A DNA stretch of 64,000 bases from Marinobacter szutsaonensis (GTDB lineage: Bacteria; Pseudomonadota; Gammaproteobacteria; Pseudomonadales; Oleiphilaceae), in assembly GCF_039523335.1 (NCBI RefSeq), contig NZ_BAAAFC010000002.1, forward strand, positions 124,001 through 188,000, in the 5' to 3' direction. Below the pieces are notes generated by a model. That model made no database searches and was not told where the DNA came from. It saw only the letters and a program-made list of their open reading frames with translations. A program made the position numbers and the translations under genes. Shown here one piece after another: positions 1-8,410 of this stretch (positions are counted from its first letter, which is position 1; every line of letters begins with the position of its first letter).

Positions 1-96
1 TAGCCAGTGGAACCTGAGCACAGTCCCAAACGTCATATTGTTATAAGAAGTATGTGTTTTGATGCAAAACTCACCTACGTGGATAAGGAAGATTCA

Positions 97-558
97 ATGA
101 AACTGACACTGATTCGCTCCACCGTTGTGGCTTCCGGTCTCCTGCTGGGCGGCAGCCTCGTTTCGGCACCGGTTCTGGCGCAATCCGAAGCGACTGATAA
201 TGGCCAGCAGGCGGAAGAGATGCTCAAGAAGGGTAAGGGAAAATCGGACGAGGCCAAGGGCAAGGGTCGGGAAAAGGCCGACGAGATGCGCGAGCGCTCC
301 GAGGAGGAGATGGAAAACCGTGAGCGCGCTGAAGAGGGCGATGACCGGGCCAAGGGCGACGCGGAGCGTGAACGCGAACGCCTGGAGGAGGAAGAGCGGT
401 CCCGGGAGCGCAGCGAAGAGAAAGCGCAGGACAAGGGCGAAGGCGGTAACCGTGACAACGAAAACCGCCAGGCAGATCCCGCCTCCAAGGGCAGCGAGCA
501 GGGCCAGGCCAAGAAACAGGAGAAGTCCAAGGCCTGGTGGAACTTCTGGAGTGACTGA
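97..558 (+). CDS. Secreted, extremely charged hypothetical protein
   Basis: The protein has 153 residues and I do not recognise a family. The ATG at 97 was chosen over the upstream in-frame ATG at 7 because AAGGAA lies just before it and because it opens a typical signal peptide: MKLT, a hydrophobic core, then cleavage after about residue 28 (VLA-Q). The mature part is almost entirely Glu, Arg, Lys, Asp, Gly and Asn, with dense E/R/K runs and no predicted hydrophobic core, ending in an aromatic WWNFW tail. Alternating E and R/K of this kind can form single alpha helices or stay disordered in the periplasm. It is followed directly by a shared terminator. Function is unknown; that it is exported is a confident inference. 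Confidence 0.75.
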   Translation: MKLTLIRSTVVASGLLLGGSLVSAPVLAQSEATDNGQQAEEMLKKGKGKSDEAKGKGREKADEMRERSEEEMENRERAEEGDDRAKGDAERERERLEEEERSRERSEEKAQDKGEGGNRDNENRQADPASKGSEQGQAKKQEKSKAWWNFWSD

Positions 559-580
559 GTTACCGGTTACCGTATGAACC

Positions 581-604
581 AAGCCCGCCCATCCGCGGGC
601 TTTT
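581..604. terminator. Bidirectional Rho-independent terminator
   Basis: AAGCCCGC, a six-base loop and GCGGGCTTTT form a stem flanked by A on the left and T on the right. It sits between the stop of the charged secreted protein at 558 and the convergent stop of the serine hydrolase at 605, so it can serve both. Confidence 0.8.
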
Positions 605-1819
605 CTATACCAGTGCCCCGTGCACCATGGCCCGGAGTTCCTGGCGGACCGGGTATGATGACGAGGGCATCAGCTGGGTCATGAAGATCATCACCATGTC
701 CTCCTTCGGGTCCACGAAGAAGTTGGTACTGGCCAGTCCGCCCCAGCCAAATTCCCCTTCGGAGCCGTTGGTCAGGGACTTCGCCACATCCGTCTTGACC
801 GAAAAACCCAAGCCGAATCCGCTACCCTCATACGGCGTCTCGCTGAAAGCACCGACAGAAAGGGCCGGTAGATCCTGATTGCCCGGAAGGTGATTCCGGC
901 GCATGAATTCCAGGGTCTTGCGGCCAATGATCCGCTGGCCACGGTACTCGCCGCCCTGGCACAGCGCCTGGGCAAAACTGTGATAGTCATCGATGGTAGA
1001 GACCAAGCCGCCACCGCCGGAGAGAAATCTGGGCGGTTTACTGAACCTGGAGCGATCCGGGTCGTCCTGGAGTTTCATGGTGTCACCGGGCTGGTGCAGG
1101 TAGCAGGCGGCAAAGCGCTCAAGCTGATCCGGCCGGACCTGGAAGCCGGTGTCCGTCATGCCCAGTGGCGCGAAAATATGTTCGCGGAAGTAGTCGTCCA
1201 GGGGTTTGTCGGCCAGCAGCTGGACCAGGTAACCCACCACATCCGTTGATACCGAGTAATTCCATGCGGTACCGGGCGAAAACTCCAGCGGCAGCTCGGC
1301 CAGCCGGTCCACCAGTTTGTCCAGGGTCAGAATCGAGCTTCCGTCGAGCTTGAGCTGACGGTAGGCGGCATCGACATTCGTTCGTTCGAGGAAACCATAG
1401 GTCAGGCCGGACATGTGCGTCAGCAGATCCCGGATGGTCATGGTGGTGGCCGCAGGCTCGGTTTCAAACTCCGGATAGGTTCCACCTTTATAGACGCGCA
1501 GATTGCGCCAGGAGGGGATGTACTTGTGCACCGGGTCATCCAGCAGGAACCGGCCCTGTTCGTACAGCTGCATCATCGCAATGGAGGTGACCGGCTTGGT
1601 CATGGAATAGATCCGGAACAGGGTATCCCGCCGGGCAGGCCTGTTGCGCTCGACATCCATCATGCCCTGGGCGTTCACCCAGACAATCTGGCCATGGCGG
1701 GCCACCAGGGTCACAGCACATGGCAGTTTGCCGGGACGGATGTATTTATCCTCAAGGTGTTGGTTTATTCGTTCCAGACGCTCGAGCGACAGGCCAGCGA
1801 CGACATCGGATTCCCGCAT
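605..1819 (-). CDS. Serine hydrolase, beta-lactamase/esterase VIII family
   Basis: This 404-residue protein belongs to the class C beta-lactamase-like serine hydrolases (the fold shared with AmpC, D-Ala-D-Ala carboxypeptidases and family VIII esterases such as EstB). The nucleophile motif SxxK is visible as SMTK at residues 72-75, and the Tyr motif as YSV at 188-190, where AmpC has YAN. The C-terminal region carries a WGG-type segment in place of the KTG box, as family VIII esterases do. No signal peptide is apparent, so it is probably cytoplasmic. That favours an esterase role over a resistance enzyme. It stands alone on the minus strand, ending at the bidirectional terminator. The natural substrate cannot be told from sequence. 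Confidence 0.88.
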   Translation of the reverse strand: MRESDVVAGLSLERLERINQHLEDKYIRPGKLPCAVTLVARHGQIVWVNAQGMMDVERNRPARRDTLFRIYSMTKPVTSIAMMQLYEQGRFLLDDPVHKYIPSWRNLRVYKGGTYPEFETEPAATTMTIRDLLTHMSGLTYGFLERTNVDAAYRQLKLDGSSILTLDKLVDRLAELPLEFSPGTAWNYSVSTDVVGYLVQLLADKPLDDYFREHIFAPLGMTDTGFQVRPDQLERFAACYLHQPGDTMKLQDDPDRSRFSKPPRFLSGGGGLVSTIDDYHSFAQALCQGGEYRGQRIIGRKTLEFMRRNHLPGNQDLPALSVGAFSETPYEGSGFGLGFSVKTDVAKSLTNGSEGEFGWGGLASTNFFVDPKEDMVMIFMTQLMPSSSYPVRQELRAMVHGALV

Positions 1820-1890
1820 GGACAGATCCCGTGGCTAAAAATGAAAGCTTAATTTATTCCCGGGGACGGGAGAAGGGCAGGGTAAGAGGG

Positions 1891-2073
1891 TCAGACACGC
1901 CAGCGGCGGTCCTGGCGGCGGCTACCCAGGTTCATGGACAAGAAGATGATCGTGTAGGCCACCAGGATCGAGGCGCAGATAAACAGCGCCTGAGCCGGCC
2001 TTTCGGCAATGATCATCACAGCCGGGAAGGTAATGGCCAGAACCACAGCAAGTTCCAGGAAGATCTTTTTCAT
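1891..2073 (-). CDS. Small two-helix membrane protein
   Basis: The 60-residue protein starts at the ATG at 2073 (MKKIFLE); the longer reading frame to 2130 adds a polar leader that does not look real. It has two hydrophobic segments at about residues 5-22 and 29-48 and a basic C-terminus (RRQDRRW), which predicts both ends in the cytoplasm. It lies just downstream of a second small membrane protein of similar size and architecture on the same strand, so the pair is likely co-transcribed and may be paralogous. No family assigned. Confidence 0.6.
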   Translation of the reverse strand: MKKIFLELAVVLAITFPAVMIIAERPAQALFICASILVAYTIIFLSMNLGSRRQDRRWRV

Positions 2074-2160
2074 GTCGCTACAGGGATACACTGGTGAAAA
2101 GGCAGGCGATTGTACCCTGAGGACGGCCATAGGCCATTGAGACTTTGGAATGAGACGGAG

Positions 2161-2358
2161 TCAGTCCTCTTCCTCGTTACCTTGTCTGTTCTGGCCCCGA
2201 AAGTAATCCTGGATGGACCCGGAGAAAAAAATGGCCACATACACAAGGAAGAGTCCGACGGAGATCGCCAGCATCTTCAGGTCAAAGCCGGAAAACACCA
2301 GGGCGGAGACGAGAATCAGAATTGTGAGAAAGGCCACCTCTGCAGGAGATGTCTTCAT
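2161..2358 (-). CDS. Small two-helix membrane protein
   Basis: The 65-residue protein (MKTSPAEVAF) has two hydrophobic stretches at about residues 8-25 and 28-47 and a charged acidic tail ending EEED. It resembles the next gene downstream in size and in layout of two helices plus a charged tail. No known domain is recognised. The minus-strand order is Roadblock gene, this gene, then the 60-residue protein. The 142-bp gap upstream (2359-2500) shows no convincing promoter to the eye. Confidence 0.6.
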   Translation of the reverse strand: MKTSPAEVAFLTILILVSALVFSGFDLKMLAISVGLFLVYVAIFFSGSIQDYFRGQNRQGNEEED

Positions 2359-2500
2359 GCGGGCCAGGTGCTCCCATCGGCGTGTTGGACTTGCTCTGCC
2401 GATGATAGGGCAACTGGGCGAAGGAGATTGTCAAAGGTTGTTTAAGGGATGTGCAATTATGCAAAACATGGTCAGGCGACGAGAGCTGGTTGCGATCCTG

Positions 2501-2860
2501 TCATAGAAGTTCATAGATTTTTCTGACGTATTTCCAGGCCAGAATCTGTACGGTTCCCGCGTTCAGATTAACTGATGACAGGCAGGCAAGATAACCTTTG
2601 TCAAAAATTGGGAAAACCGTAACTCCGCCGGACTTTGAGCGAATATAAACTTCCTCGACATCCTCGTAATCGAGCTGGGTAATAATTTTTTCGCATACAA
2701 CTTTCAGTTCGAGGAAAAGTGCTCCAAACAGGTTGGGGTCCTTGGCGTCGCCATAATGGGCGATAACCAATCCGTCAGAAGACACCACCATGCTGGATTT
2801 GATCTCTTTCGAGGCCTCGCACAGTTTGCTTAACTGTTTTTCGATCTCAGCGACAGACAC
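2501..2860 (-). CDS. Orphan Roadblock/LC7 domain protein
   Basis: This small protein of 119 residues is a single Roadblock/LC7 domain, the profilin-like fold of MglB and dynein light chain 7, recognised from the pattern SSMVVSSDGLVIAHYG, a middle helix, and a C-terminal strand-helix. Such proteins usually dimerise and act on a Ras-like GTPase (MglA), but no GTPase gene is visible nearby. The frame can be read from a TTG at 2881. I prefer the GTG at 2860, which has AGGA seven bases upstream. Base composition is visibly more AT-rich than the flanking genes, which hints at a different origin. Target pathway unknown. Confidence 0.8.
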   Translation of the reverse strand: MSVAEIEKQLSKLCEASKEIKSSMVVSSDGLVIAHYGDAKDPNLFGALFLELKVVCEKIITQLDYEDVEEVYIRSKSGGVTVFPIFDKGYLACLSSVNLNAGTVQILAWKYVRKIYELL

Positions 2861-3004
2861 TTTGGATTCCTGTGGGTGCAATTAAGCGGCAGGGCTAATT
2901 CCGGAAAGTTTTACATTACTGTGTGCTTATTGTCTAACTGCTTTGTCGGCTGGGCTTTCCCTGGGGGCATTATTTCGGGAGTGTTGCCACTGTGGAAGGC
3001 ACAT

Positions 3005-3039
3005 AAAAAAGGGTTGCGATCGAAATCGCAACCCTTTTT
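3005..3039. terminator. Bidirectional terminator after tRNA-Met
   Basis: A ten-base perfect stem (GGGTTGCGAT, CGAA loop, ATCGCAACCC; 3011-3034) is flanked by six A on the left and five T on the right. For the leftward tRNA-Met transcript the A run becomes the U tract. It sits 8 bp past the tRNA 3' end. Confidence 0.9.
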
Positions 3040-3046
3040 GGAATAC

Positions 3047-3123
3047 TGGTAGCAAGGGGCGGAGTCGAACCGCCGACCCCAGCATTATGAGTGCTGTGCT
3101 CTAACCAACTGAGCTACCTTGCC
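3047..3123 (-). tRNA. tRNA-Met (CAU), elongator
   Basis: The minus strand reads as a 77-base cloverleaf: acceptor GGCAAGG paired with CCTTGCT-type 3' side, D arm with AGCTCAGTTGGTTAGAGC, anticodon stem AGCA/TGCT around loop CTCATAA (anticodon CAT), T arm GGTTCGACTCC, and an encoded CCA end. The first base pairs normally in the acceptor stem, unlike initiator tRNA, so this is elongator Met. It lies 91 bp downstream of ychF and just before a strong terminator, and may be processed from the same transcript. Confidence 0.95.
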
Positions 3124-3214
3124 ATTTCGCTTCGGGATACGCCCCAAACGAGGCGCGTATTTTCAGTATTCCGGCGTGTCGTGTCAAGGCCCTGAGCCGG
3201 AATTTTCCCAAAAA

Positions 3215-4306
3215 TTACACGTTGAAACGGAAGTGGATTACGTCGCCGTCCTGGACGATGTAGTCCTTGCCTTCCAGGCGCCATTTGCCGGCATCCTTTG
3301 CGCCCTGCTCACCGTTGTACTGGACGAAGTCGTCGTAGCTCACCACCTCGGCACGGATAAAGCCGCGTTCGAAGTCGGTATGGATGACAGCAGCGGCCTG
3401 GGGGGCGGTGGCGCCGATCTTGACGGTCCAGGCACGTACTTCCTTCACCCCGGCGGTGAAGTAGGTCTGCAGTCCCAGGAGGCTGTAGCCGGCACGGATT
3501 ACCCGATCTAGGCCGGGTTCTTCCATACCCATTTCCTCCAGGAACATCGCTTTCTCGTCATCCTCCAGCTCGGAGATTTCCGCTTCCAGCTTGTTGCAGA
3601 TCGGCACTACGACCGCGTTCTCGGCGGCCGCGATCTCCCTCACGGTGTCCAAGTGCGGGTTGTTCTCGAAGCCGTCCTCGTTGACGTTGGCGATGTACAT
3701 AGTGGGCTTGACGGTGAGCAGGCACAGTTCCCGGATCAGGGCCATCTGGTCCTTGTCCAGGTTCATGCTGCGCACCGGCTTGCCCTCGTTCAGCACCGGC
3801 AGGAGCTTTTCGAACATTTCGAGCTGGGCCTTGGCTTCCTTGTCGCCGCTCTTGGCTACACGCTGTACCCGTTTGATGGCTTTCTCCACGGTGTCCAGAT
3901 CGGCCAGTGCAAGTTCGGTGTTGATGACCTCGATATCGGACGCGGGATCGACCTTGTTGGCCACGTGGATGACGTTGCCGTCTTCAAAGCAGCGGACCAC
4001 GTGGGCGATGGCGTCGGTCTGGCGGATGTTGGCCAGGAACTGGTTGCCCAGGCCCTCACCCTTGGAGGCGCCTTCGACCAGGCCGGCGATGTCCACGAAC
4101 TCCATGGCCGTGGGCACAACACGCTCGGGCTTCACAATCTCGGCCAGCTTGTTCAGGCGCGGGTCCGGCATGGGGACGACGCCGGCATTCGGCTCAATGG
4201 TGCAGAACGGGAAGTTTTCGGCGCCGATACCGGATTTGGTCAACGCGTTGAACAGGGTGGATTTGCCGACGTTGGGAAGGCCGACGATGCCGCAGTTAAA
4301 TCCCAT
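3215..4306 (-). CDS. ychF: Redox-regulated ATPase/GTPase YchF (Obg family)
   Basis: At 363 residues this matches the usual YchF length. The P-loop GLPNVGKST is at residues 8-16, the switch II region reads [16 protein letters not shown], a coiled-coil middle follows, and the C-terminus is a TGS domain ending in the typical FRFNV. YchF is an Obg-like P-loop ATPase that binds ribosomes and is linked to translation and the oxidative stress response. It is the last protein gene of the rplY-pth-ychF group, 84 bp after pth, and has a possible promoter of its own (TATAAT complement at 4343-4348). Confidence 0.97.
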   Translation of the reverse strand: MGFNCGIVGLPNVGKSTLFNALTKSGIGAENFPFCTIEPNAGVVPMPDPRLNKLAEIVKPERVVPTAMEFVDIAGLVEGASKGEGLGNQFLANIRQTDAIAHVVRCFEDGNVIHVANKVDPASDIEVINTELALADLDTVEKAIKRVQRVAKSGDKEAKAQLEMFEKLLPVLNEGKPVRSMNLDKDQMALIRELCLLTVKPTMYIANVNEDGFENNPHLDTVREIAAAENAVVVPICNKLEAEISELEDDEKAMFLEEMGMEEPGLDRVIRAGYSLLGLQTYFTAGVKEVRAWTVKIGATAPQAAAVIHTDFERGFIRAEVVSYDDFVQYNGEQGAKDAGKWRLEGKDYIVQDGDVIHFRFNV

Positions 4307-4342
4307 GGAATGCCTCTGCTGGTACTGAAAAATTTGTGGCGG

Positions 4343-4348
4343 ATTATA
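4343..4348 (-). promoter_or_regulatory. Possible internal promoter -10 for ychF
   Basis: The minus strand reads GGTATAATCC, an exact -10 hexamer, in the pth-ychF gap. No good -35 is seen at 16-18 bp, so this may be weak or chance. Confidence 0.35.
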
Positions 4349-4390
4349 CCGGTGTATCGGTAAGGGTGCGAGTAAGGGGTTGTGCCTTGA

Positions 4391-4981
4391 TCAGGGCCCG
4401 GGTTTGAAGCTGTGCAGCCGGTTCATGGCTGCTGCCAGTTTGCCGTTGGCGGCATCCGGGAGTACGCGCATGATCTCATCAAACACGGCGTTGAGCTGTT
4501 CGGCTTCCTGCTTGCCCAGCCGGCCGAGCACATAGCCGGTAACCTTGCGGCTGTCGCCGGGGTGGCCGATGCCGAGACGAAGGCGCTGAAAGCTGTTGGT
4601 GCCCAGGTGGGCAATGGTGTCCCGCAGACCGTTGTGACCACCGTGGCCGCCGCCTTTCTTGAGTTTGGCGGTACCCGGGGGCAGGTCGAGCTCATCGTGG
4701 GCGACCAGGATCTTCTCGGGGGGGATCTTGAAAAAGTCCGCCAATGCCTTGATCGCAAGGCCGCTGCGGTTCATGAACGTGGAGGGGTTCAGCAGATGCA
4801 GGTCGAGTCCCTGCCACTGGATGCGGGCGTAGAGCCCGTGGTATTTCCTTTCGGGGCGGAGCGTCTGGCCCGCATCGCGGGCCAGCGCTTCGACGAACAG
4901 GGCGCCGGCGTTGTGGCGGGTATTCTCGTAGTCGGGGCCGGGATTACCCAGTCCGACCACCATGACAATATCCTGTGCCAT
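4391..4981 (-). CDS. pth: Peptidyl-tRNA hydrolase
   Basis: The 196-residue enzyme hydrolyses peptidyl-tRNA released from stalled ribosomes, recycling tRNA. Family hallmarks are visible: [17 protein letters not shown] near the N-terminus (Asn13 and catalytic His23), FMNRSG in the middle, [11 protein letters not shown] with the catalytic Asp, and [11 protein letters not shown]. The length equals the bacterial norm. It starts 21 bp after rplY on the same strand, the classical rplY-pth-ychF arrangement. Confidence 0.97.
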   Translation of the reverse strand: MAQDIVMVVGLGNPGPDYENTRHNAGALFVEALARDAGQTLRPERKYHGLYARIQWQGLDLHLLNPSTFMNRSGLAIKALADFFKIPPEKILVAHDELDLPPGTAKLKKGGGHGGHNGLRDTIAHLGTNSFQRLRLGIGHPGDSRKVTGYVLGRLGKQEAEQLNAVFDEIMRVLPDAANGKLAAAMNRLHSFKPGP

Positions 4982-5002
4982 TCGCCGTTGCCCCCGGAGT
5001 GA

Positions 5003-5644
5003 TTACTCCTCGCCGCCTTCTTCGCCTTCTTCACCTTCCTCGGCTTCGTCAGCCTTGGCGCCGCGCGGCTTGTGGATAGCCACAACCGGCAGGTCGTGAT
5101 CTTCGCCTTGCAGCAGAGCGGCGATCTTGACACCTTCCGGCAGTTTCAGGTCGCTCAGGTGAACTACGTGGTCCATCTCGACAGTAGCCATGTCGACTTC
5201 GATGAACTCGGGCAGGTTCTGCGGCAGACAGATCACTTCCACTTCGTTGATCTGGTGGTTGGCAACGCCGCCCTGCAGCTTGATAGCCGGAGCACTCTCT
5301 TCATTAACGAAGTGCAGCGGTACGTTGACGTGGATCTCGTGGTCCTTGTCGACGCGCAGGAAGTCGGCGTGGGTCAGGATCGGCTTGTACGGATGACGCT
5401 GCAGGTCCTTCAGGATCACGCTCTCTTTCTTGCCGTTCAGTTCAACGGTCAGAACGTGGGAGAAGAACGCTTCGTTTTCCAGGGCCTTCTTCAGCTCGTT
5501 GTGCCAGATGGCAACCGGAGTAGCGTCTTTTCCGCCACCGTAGATGATGGCCGGGATCTTACGCTCTTCGCGACGCAGGCGGCGGCTCGCACCTTTCCCC
5601 TGGTCGTCACGAGGAAATGCTTCAATTACGAATTCCTGAGACAT
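5003..5644 (-). CDS. rplY: 50S ribosomal protein L25 (CTC form)
   Basis: L25 binds 5S rRNA in the large subunit. At 213 residues it is the long CTC/TL5 type: an N-terminal 5S-binding domain (about 1-95), a second beta domain, and a very acidic tail rich in EEGEE. The start at 5644 (MSQEF) was chosen over the frame's earlier start at 5665 because GAGG lies at ideal distance. It is the first gene of rplY-pth-ychF, separated from prs by a terminator, so its promoter should lie in 5645-5740. Confidence 0.96.
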   Translation of the reverse strand: MSQEFVIEAFPRDDQGKGASRRLRREERKIPAIIYGGGKDATPVAIWHNELKKALENEAFFSHVLTVELNGKKESVILKDLQRHPYKPILTHADFLRVDKDHEIHVNVPLHFVNEESAPAIKLQGGVANHQINEVEVICLPQNLPEFIEVDMATVEMDHVVHLSDLKLPEGVKIAALLQGEDHDLPVVAIHKPRGAKADEAEEGEEGEEGGEE

Positions 5645-5737
5645 GGTTCTTACCTCAATCGTCACCTGAACGGCCCGCGACCAGGCTCGGAACAGATGAT
5701 GTTTCTGATGAAGCCGGGGTTTTCCCCGACTGACGAA

Positions 5738-5767
5738 AAGAGTCGGGAGCCCGTTGGGGCTCCCGAC
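5738..5767 (-). terminator. Terminator of prs
   Basis: An 11-base perfect stem with a four-base loop lies at 5742-5767 (GTCGGGAGCCC / GGGCTCCCGAC). On the minus strand the stem is followed by TCTTTTCG, a short U tract. It separates prs from rplY. Confidence 0.8.
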
Positions 5768-5811
5768 CCGAAAACTGCCTTTTTAGCCTGAGCTTATGGC
5801 ACCTGGCCGGC

Positions 5812-6762
5812 TCAGACGTTCTCGAACATGGCGCTGATGGACTCTTCGTTGCTCACGCGTCGAATGGATTCGGCGAGCAGCCCTGCCATGGGGAGGACGC
5901 GGATTCTATCACAATTCCGGACTTTGTCATCCACTGGAATGGTGTCGCATACCACCAATTCGTCCAGCTGGGAGGCATTGATGTTATCAATGGCTGGTCC
6001 GGACAGAACGGGGTGGGTGATGTAGGCAATAACCTTGGCTGCACCGTGTTCTTTCAGGGCGTTGGCCGCCTTGCACAGGGTGCCAGCAGTGTCGATGATG
6101 TCGTCAACGAGGATGCAGGTCTTATCCTTTACATCACCGATGATGTGCATGACCTGGGAGACGTTCGCCTTCGGGCGACGCTTGTCGATGATCGCCAGAT
6201 CGGCGTCATCAAGGCGCTTGGCCACGGCACGGGCGCGAACCACGCCCCCCACGTCCGGGGACACCACGACAAAATTCTCGAAACGTTGCTTCTCGATGTC
6301 CTCGAGCATCACCGGGGTGGCGTAGATGTTGTCCACCGGGATGTCGAAGAAGCCCTGAATCTGGTCTGCGTGCAGGTCCACGGTCAGAACACGATCCACG
6401 CCGATGCTGGAGATCATGTCGGCAACGACCTTGGCGCTGATGGCTACCCGGCTGGAGCGGACACGGCGATCCTGGCGGGCGTAGCCGTAATACGGGATAA
6501 CCGCGGTGATACGTGTGGCGGAGGCGCGACGCAGGGCGTCAGCCATCACGATCAGTTCCATCAGGTTATCGTTGGTCGGGTAGCAGGTGGGCTGGATGAT
6601 GAACACATCATGGCCCCGGACATTCTCATTGATCTCGACGGTGGTTTCACCGTCGCTGAAACGGCCTACAGTAGCCTGACCCATGGGAATGTGAAGTTTC
6701 TTGGCAATATCCTGGGCCAGGGCCGGGTTGGCATTGCCAGCGAAGATCATCAGTTTGGACAC
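5812..6762 (-). CDS. prs: Ribose-phosphate pyrophosphokinase
   Basis: The enzyme makes PRPP from ribose 5-phosphate and ATP for nucleotide, histidine and tryptophan synthesis. The GTG at 6762 gives 316 residues ([10 protein letters not shown]), the family norm, with AAGGA seven bases upstream. The open frame runs on to 6912, but that extension crosses the tRNA-Gln gene and cannot be protein. Motifs present are the ATP loop region, the metal site [12 protein letters not shown], and the PRPP loop [14 protein letters not shown]. It lies between tRNA-Gln and its own terminator. Confidence 0.97.
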   Translation of the reverse strand: MSKLMIFAGNANPALAQDIAKKLHIPMGQATVGRFSDGETTVEINENVRGHDVFIIQPTCYPTNDNLMELIVMADALRRASATRITAVIPYYGYARQDRRVRSSRVAISAKVVADMISSIGVDRVLTVDLHADQIQGFFDIPVDNIYATPVMLEDIEKQRFENFVVVSPDVGGVVRARAVAKRLDDADLAIIDKRRPKANVSQVMHIIGDVKDKTCILVDDIIDTAGTLCKAANALKEHGAAKVIAYITHPVLSGPAIDNINASQLDELVVCDTIPVDDKVRNCDRIRVLPMAGLLAESIRRVSNEESISAMFENV

Positions 6763-6814
6763 GACAGCATCCTTCTCAGTATCGGCGTTTGATTCAGAAG
6801 AAGCGGGAGAAAGG

Positions 6815-6889
6815 TGGCTGGGGTGGCAGGATTCGAACCTGCGCATGACGGGATCAAAACCCGTTGCCTTACCACTTGGCGACACCCCA
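6815..6889 (-). tRNA. tRNA-Gln (UUG)
   Basis: The minus strand gives a 75-base tRNA: acceptor TGGGGTG/CACCCCA with discriminator G and encoded CCA, anticodon stem and loop CGGGTTTTGATCCCG with anticodon TTG, and T arm GGTTCGAATCC. It is embedded between ispE (19 bp upstream) and prs (52 bp downstream), an arrangement known in Pseudomonas and relatives. Confidence 0.95.
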
Positions 6890-6908
6890 GTATCGTGCTT
6901 TTTTGGCA

Positions 6909-7772
6909 TCATTTCAGCTCTGTCAGCTTTTGGTGAAGAGGTGATATGTTCACCCCTTTAGCTACGAACCCCGTGATGCCGGAGGGTTTGCTTTCCCAGA
7001 TAATCCGGGCTGCGGATTCTGTCGGGAAACGTCCAAAAATGCAAGCCCCGGTTCCGGTTAATCTTGCAGGTCCGAATTGTGAAAGCCATTCCAGGCTCTG
7101 GTTAACCTCCGGATACAGTTTACGAACTACATCCTCACAGTCGTTTCGGTACCTCGAGGCGTCTCCCTCAAAAGCGGGCGCTATTTTGATTTTTGGGGTG
7201 TCCCTTGTCAACCCTTCTTCGGAAAAAATCTTTCCGGTGTTGATGTCGCAGGCGGGCTTGAGCACCACGAACCAGTCCTCCGGTGGGTTCACCGGCGTGA
7301 GTTTTTCGCCCACGCCTTCGCCAAAGGCAGCATGGCCCCGGATGAACACCGGTACATCGGCTCCAAGGCTCAGGCCGATCTCTGCCAGTTCATCAAGGCT
7401 GAGATCCAGCTGCCAAAGATAATTAAGCCCCAGCAGGGTGGTGGCGGCGTTCGAGCTGCCGCCGCCGAGGCCTCCGCCCATGGGAAGGCGCTTGACCAGG
7501 CTGATGGTAACTCCGGGTAGGGTGGTCGTGGCCCAGGCCTCCAGGGCCCGGGCGGCCCGGATAATAAGGTTGTCCTCATCCGCGACCCCTGGCACCGGGT
7601 CTGCCAGGCGAACGCCGGGTTGGTCCGGTGTCAGGGTGAAGGTGATGTCATCGCCGTAGTCCAGGAACTGGAACAGGGTCTGGAGTTCGTGGTAGCCGTC
7701 AGGCCGGCGACCGACTATATGCAGGAACAGGTTGAGCTTGGCCGGCGATGGCAGGGTGACCGAAGTGTTCAT
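6909..7772 (-). CDS. ispE: 4-diphosphocytidyl-2-C-methyl-D-erythritol kinase
   Basis: IspE phosphorylates CDP-methylerythritol in the non-mevalonate isoprenoid pathway. The 287-residue GHMP kinase shows the N-terminal substrate motif [21 protein letters not shown] and the ATP loop [18 protein letters not shown]. The start at 7772 overlaps the stop of lolB as ATGA, so translation is probably coupled; the longer frame upstream is only lolB read in another frame. It is followed closely by tRNA-Gln and prs. Confidence 0.96.
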   Translation of the reverse strand: MNTSVTLPSPAKLNLFLHIVGRRPDGYHELQTLFQFLDYGDDITFTLTPDQPGVRLADPVPGVADEDNLIIRAARALEAWATTTLPGVTISLVKRLPMGGGLGGGSSNAATTLLGLNYLWQLDLSLDELAEIGLSLGADVPVFIRGHAAFGEGVGEKLTPVNPPEDWFVVLKPACDINTGKIFSEEGLTRDTPKIKIAPAFEGDASRYRNDCEDVVRKLYPEVNQSLEWLSQFGPARLTGTGACIFGRFPTESAARIIWESKPSGITGFVAKGVNISPLHQKLTELK

Positions 7773-8410
7773 TGCGCTTTCTCGAGATTGCGCCATTGGC
7801 CGATCACCATGCGGACCCGCTTCTCGCCTTTGAGGGCGGTGATCCGGGCGGGCAGCTCGGGATAGTCTGCCAGGAAGTCCTGCCAGCGGTCGTAGCGGAT
7901 TTCCCAGCCGGCCTGGCGGATGATGGCCAACTGGTTCTGCTCGTCGAACAGCAGTCGGAAGTCCCCGCCCGGTGCAGGCAGGCCACGGATCCACCACGCC
8001 AGGTTGTCGATGGGGAGCTGCCAGCCGGTGGCGGCCTCGACCAGTTCCTCCGGTTCACTGGACCGGTAGCTGTCGCCGTTGGGCAGGGTGAGCTCGATGA
8101 ATCCGGGAACCCCCTTCAGCGAGGTGCTGCCCATGCCCAGGAAGGAAGATGAGAGAGCCAGGTCGTAGGCTTCGCCATCCTGGATCCAGTGGTTGATCAG
8201 GGCCGTGCCGCTGTCCGTGGGTTGGCGAACCGCCAGTTTGCCGGAGAGCTCCCATTGGTCGAATCGGCTCAGCTGGCGGGTTCTGTCGGCCCAGCCGGGG
8301 GGTGGCTGGTCGGTCATGCCCTCCGGCAAGGGTTCCAGTTGAATGGTGGTACAGGCTTGCAGCAGGGCGAGCAGGATCAGGGCCGTGACAAGTCTGGCAC
8401 CGGTGGCCAT
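7769..8410 (-). CDS. lolB: Outer-membrane lipoprotein insertion protein LolB
   Basis: LolB receives lipoproteins from LolA in the periplasm and inserts them into the outer membrane, and is itself a lipoprotein. The 213-residue protein has a signal peptide ending in lipobox LLQAC (Cys20) and the LolB pattern [21 protein letters not shown]. It overlaps ispE by four bases downstream and the TPR lipoprotein by one base upstream (TAATG), so the three form one translationally coupled unit. Confidence 0.95.
   Translation of the reverse strand: MATGARLVTALILLALLQACTTIQLEPLPEGMTDQPPPGWADRTRQLSRFDQWELSGKLAVRQPTDSGTALINHWIQDGEAYDLALSSSFLGMGSTSLKGVPGFIELTLPNGDSYRSSEPEELVEAATGWQLPIDNLAWWIRGLPAPGGDFRLLFDEQNQLAIIRQAGWEIRYDRWQDFLADYPELPARITALKGEKRVRMVIGQWRNLEKAQ

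Noticed and set aside
6763..6912. N-terminal extension of prs
   Set aside because: The open frame continues upstream but crosses the whole tRNA-Gln gene. The GTG at 6762 has a good ribosome site and gives normal length.
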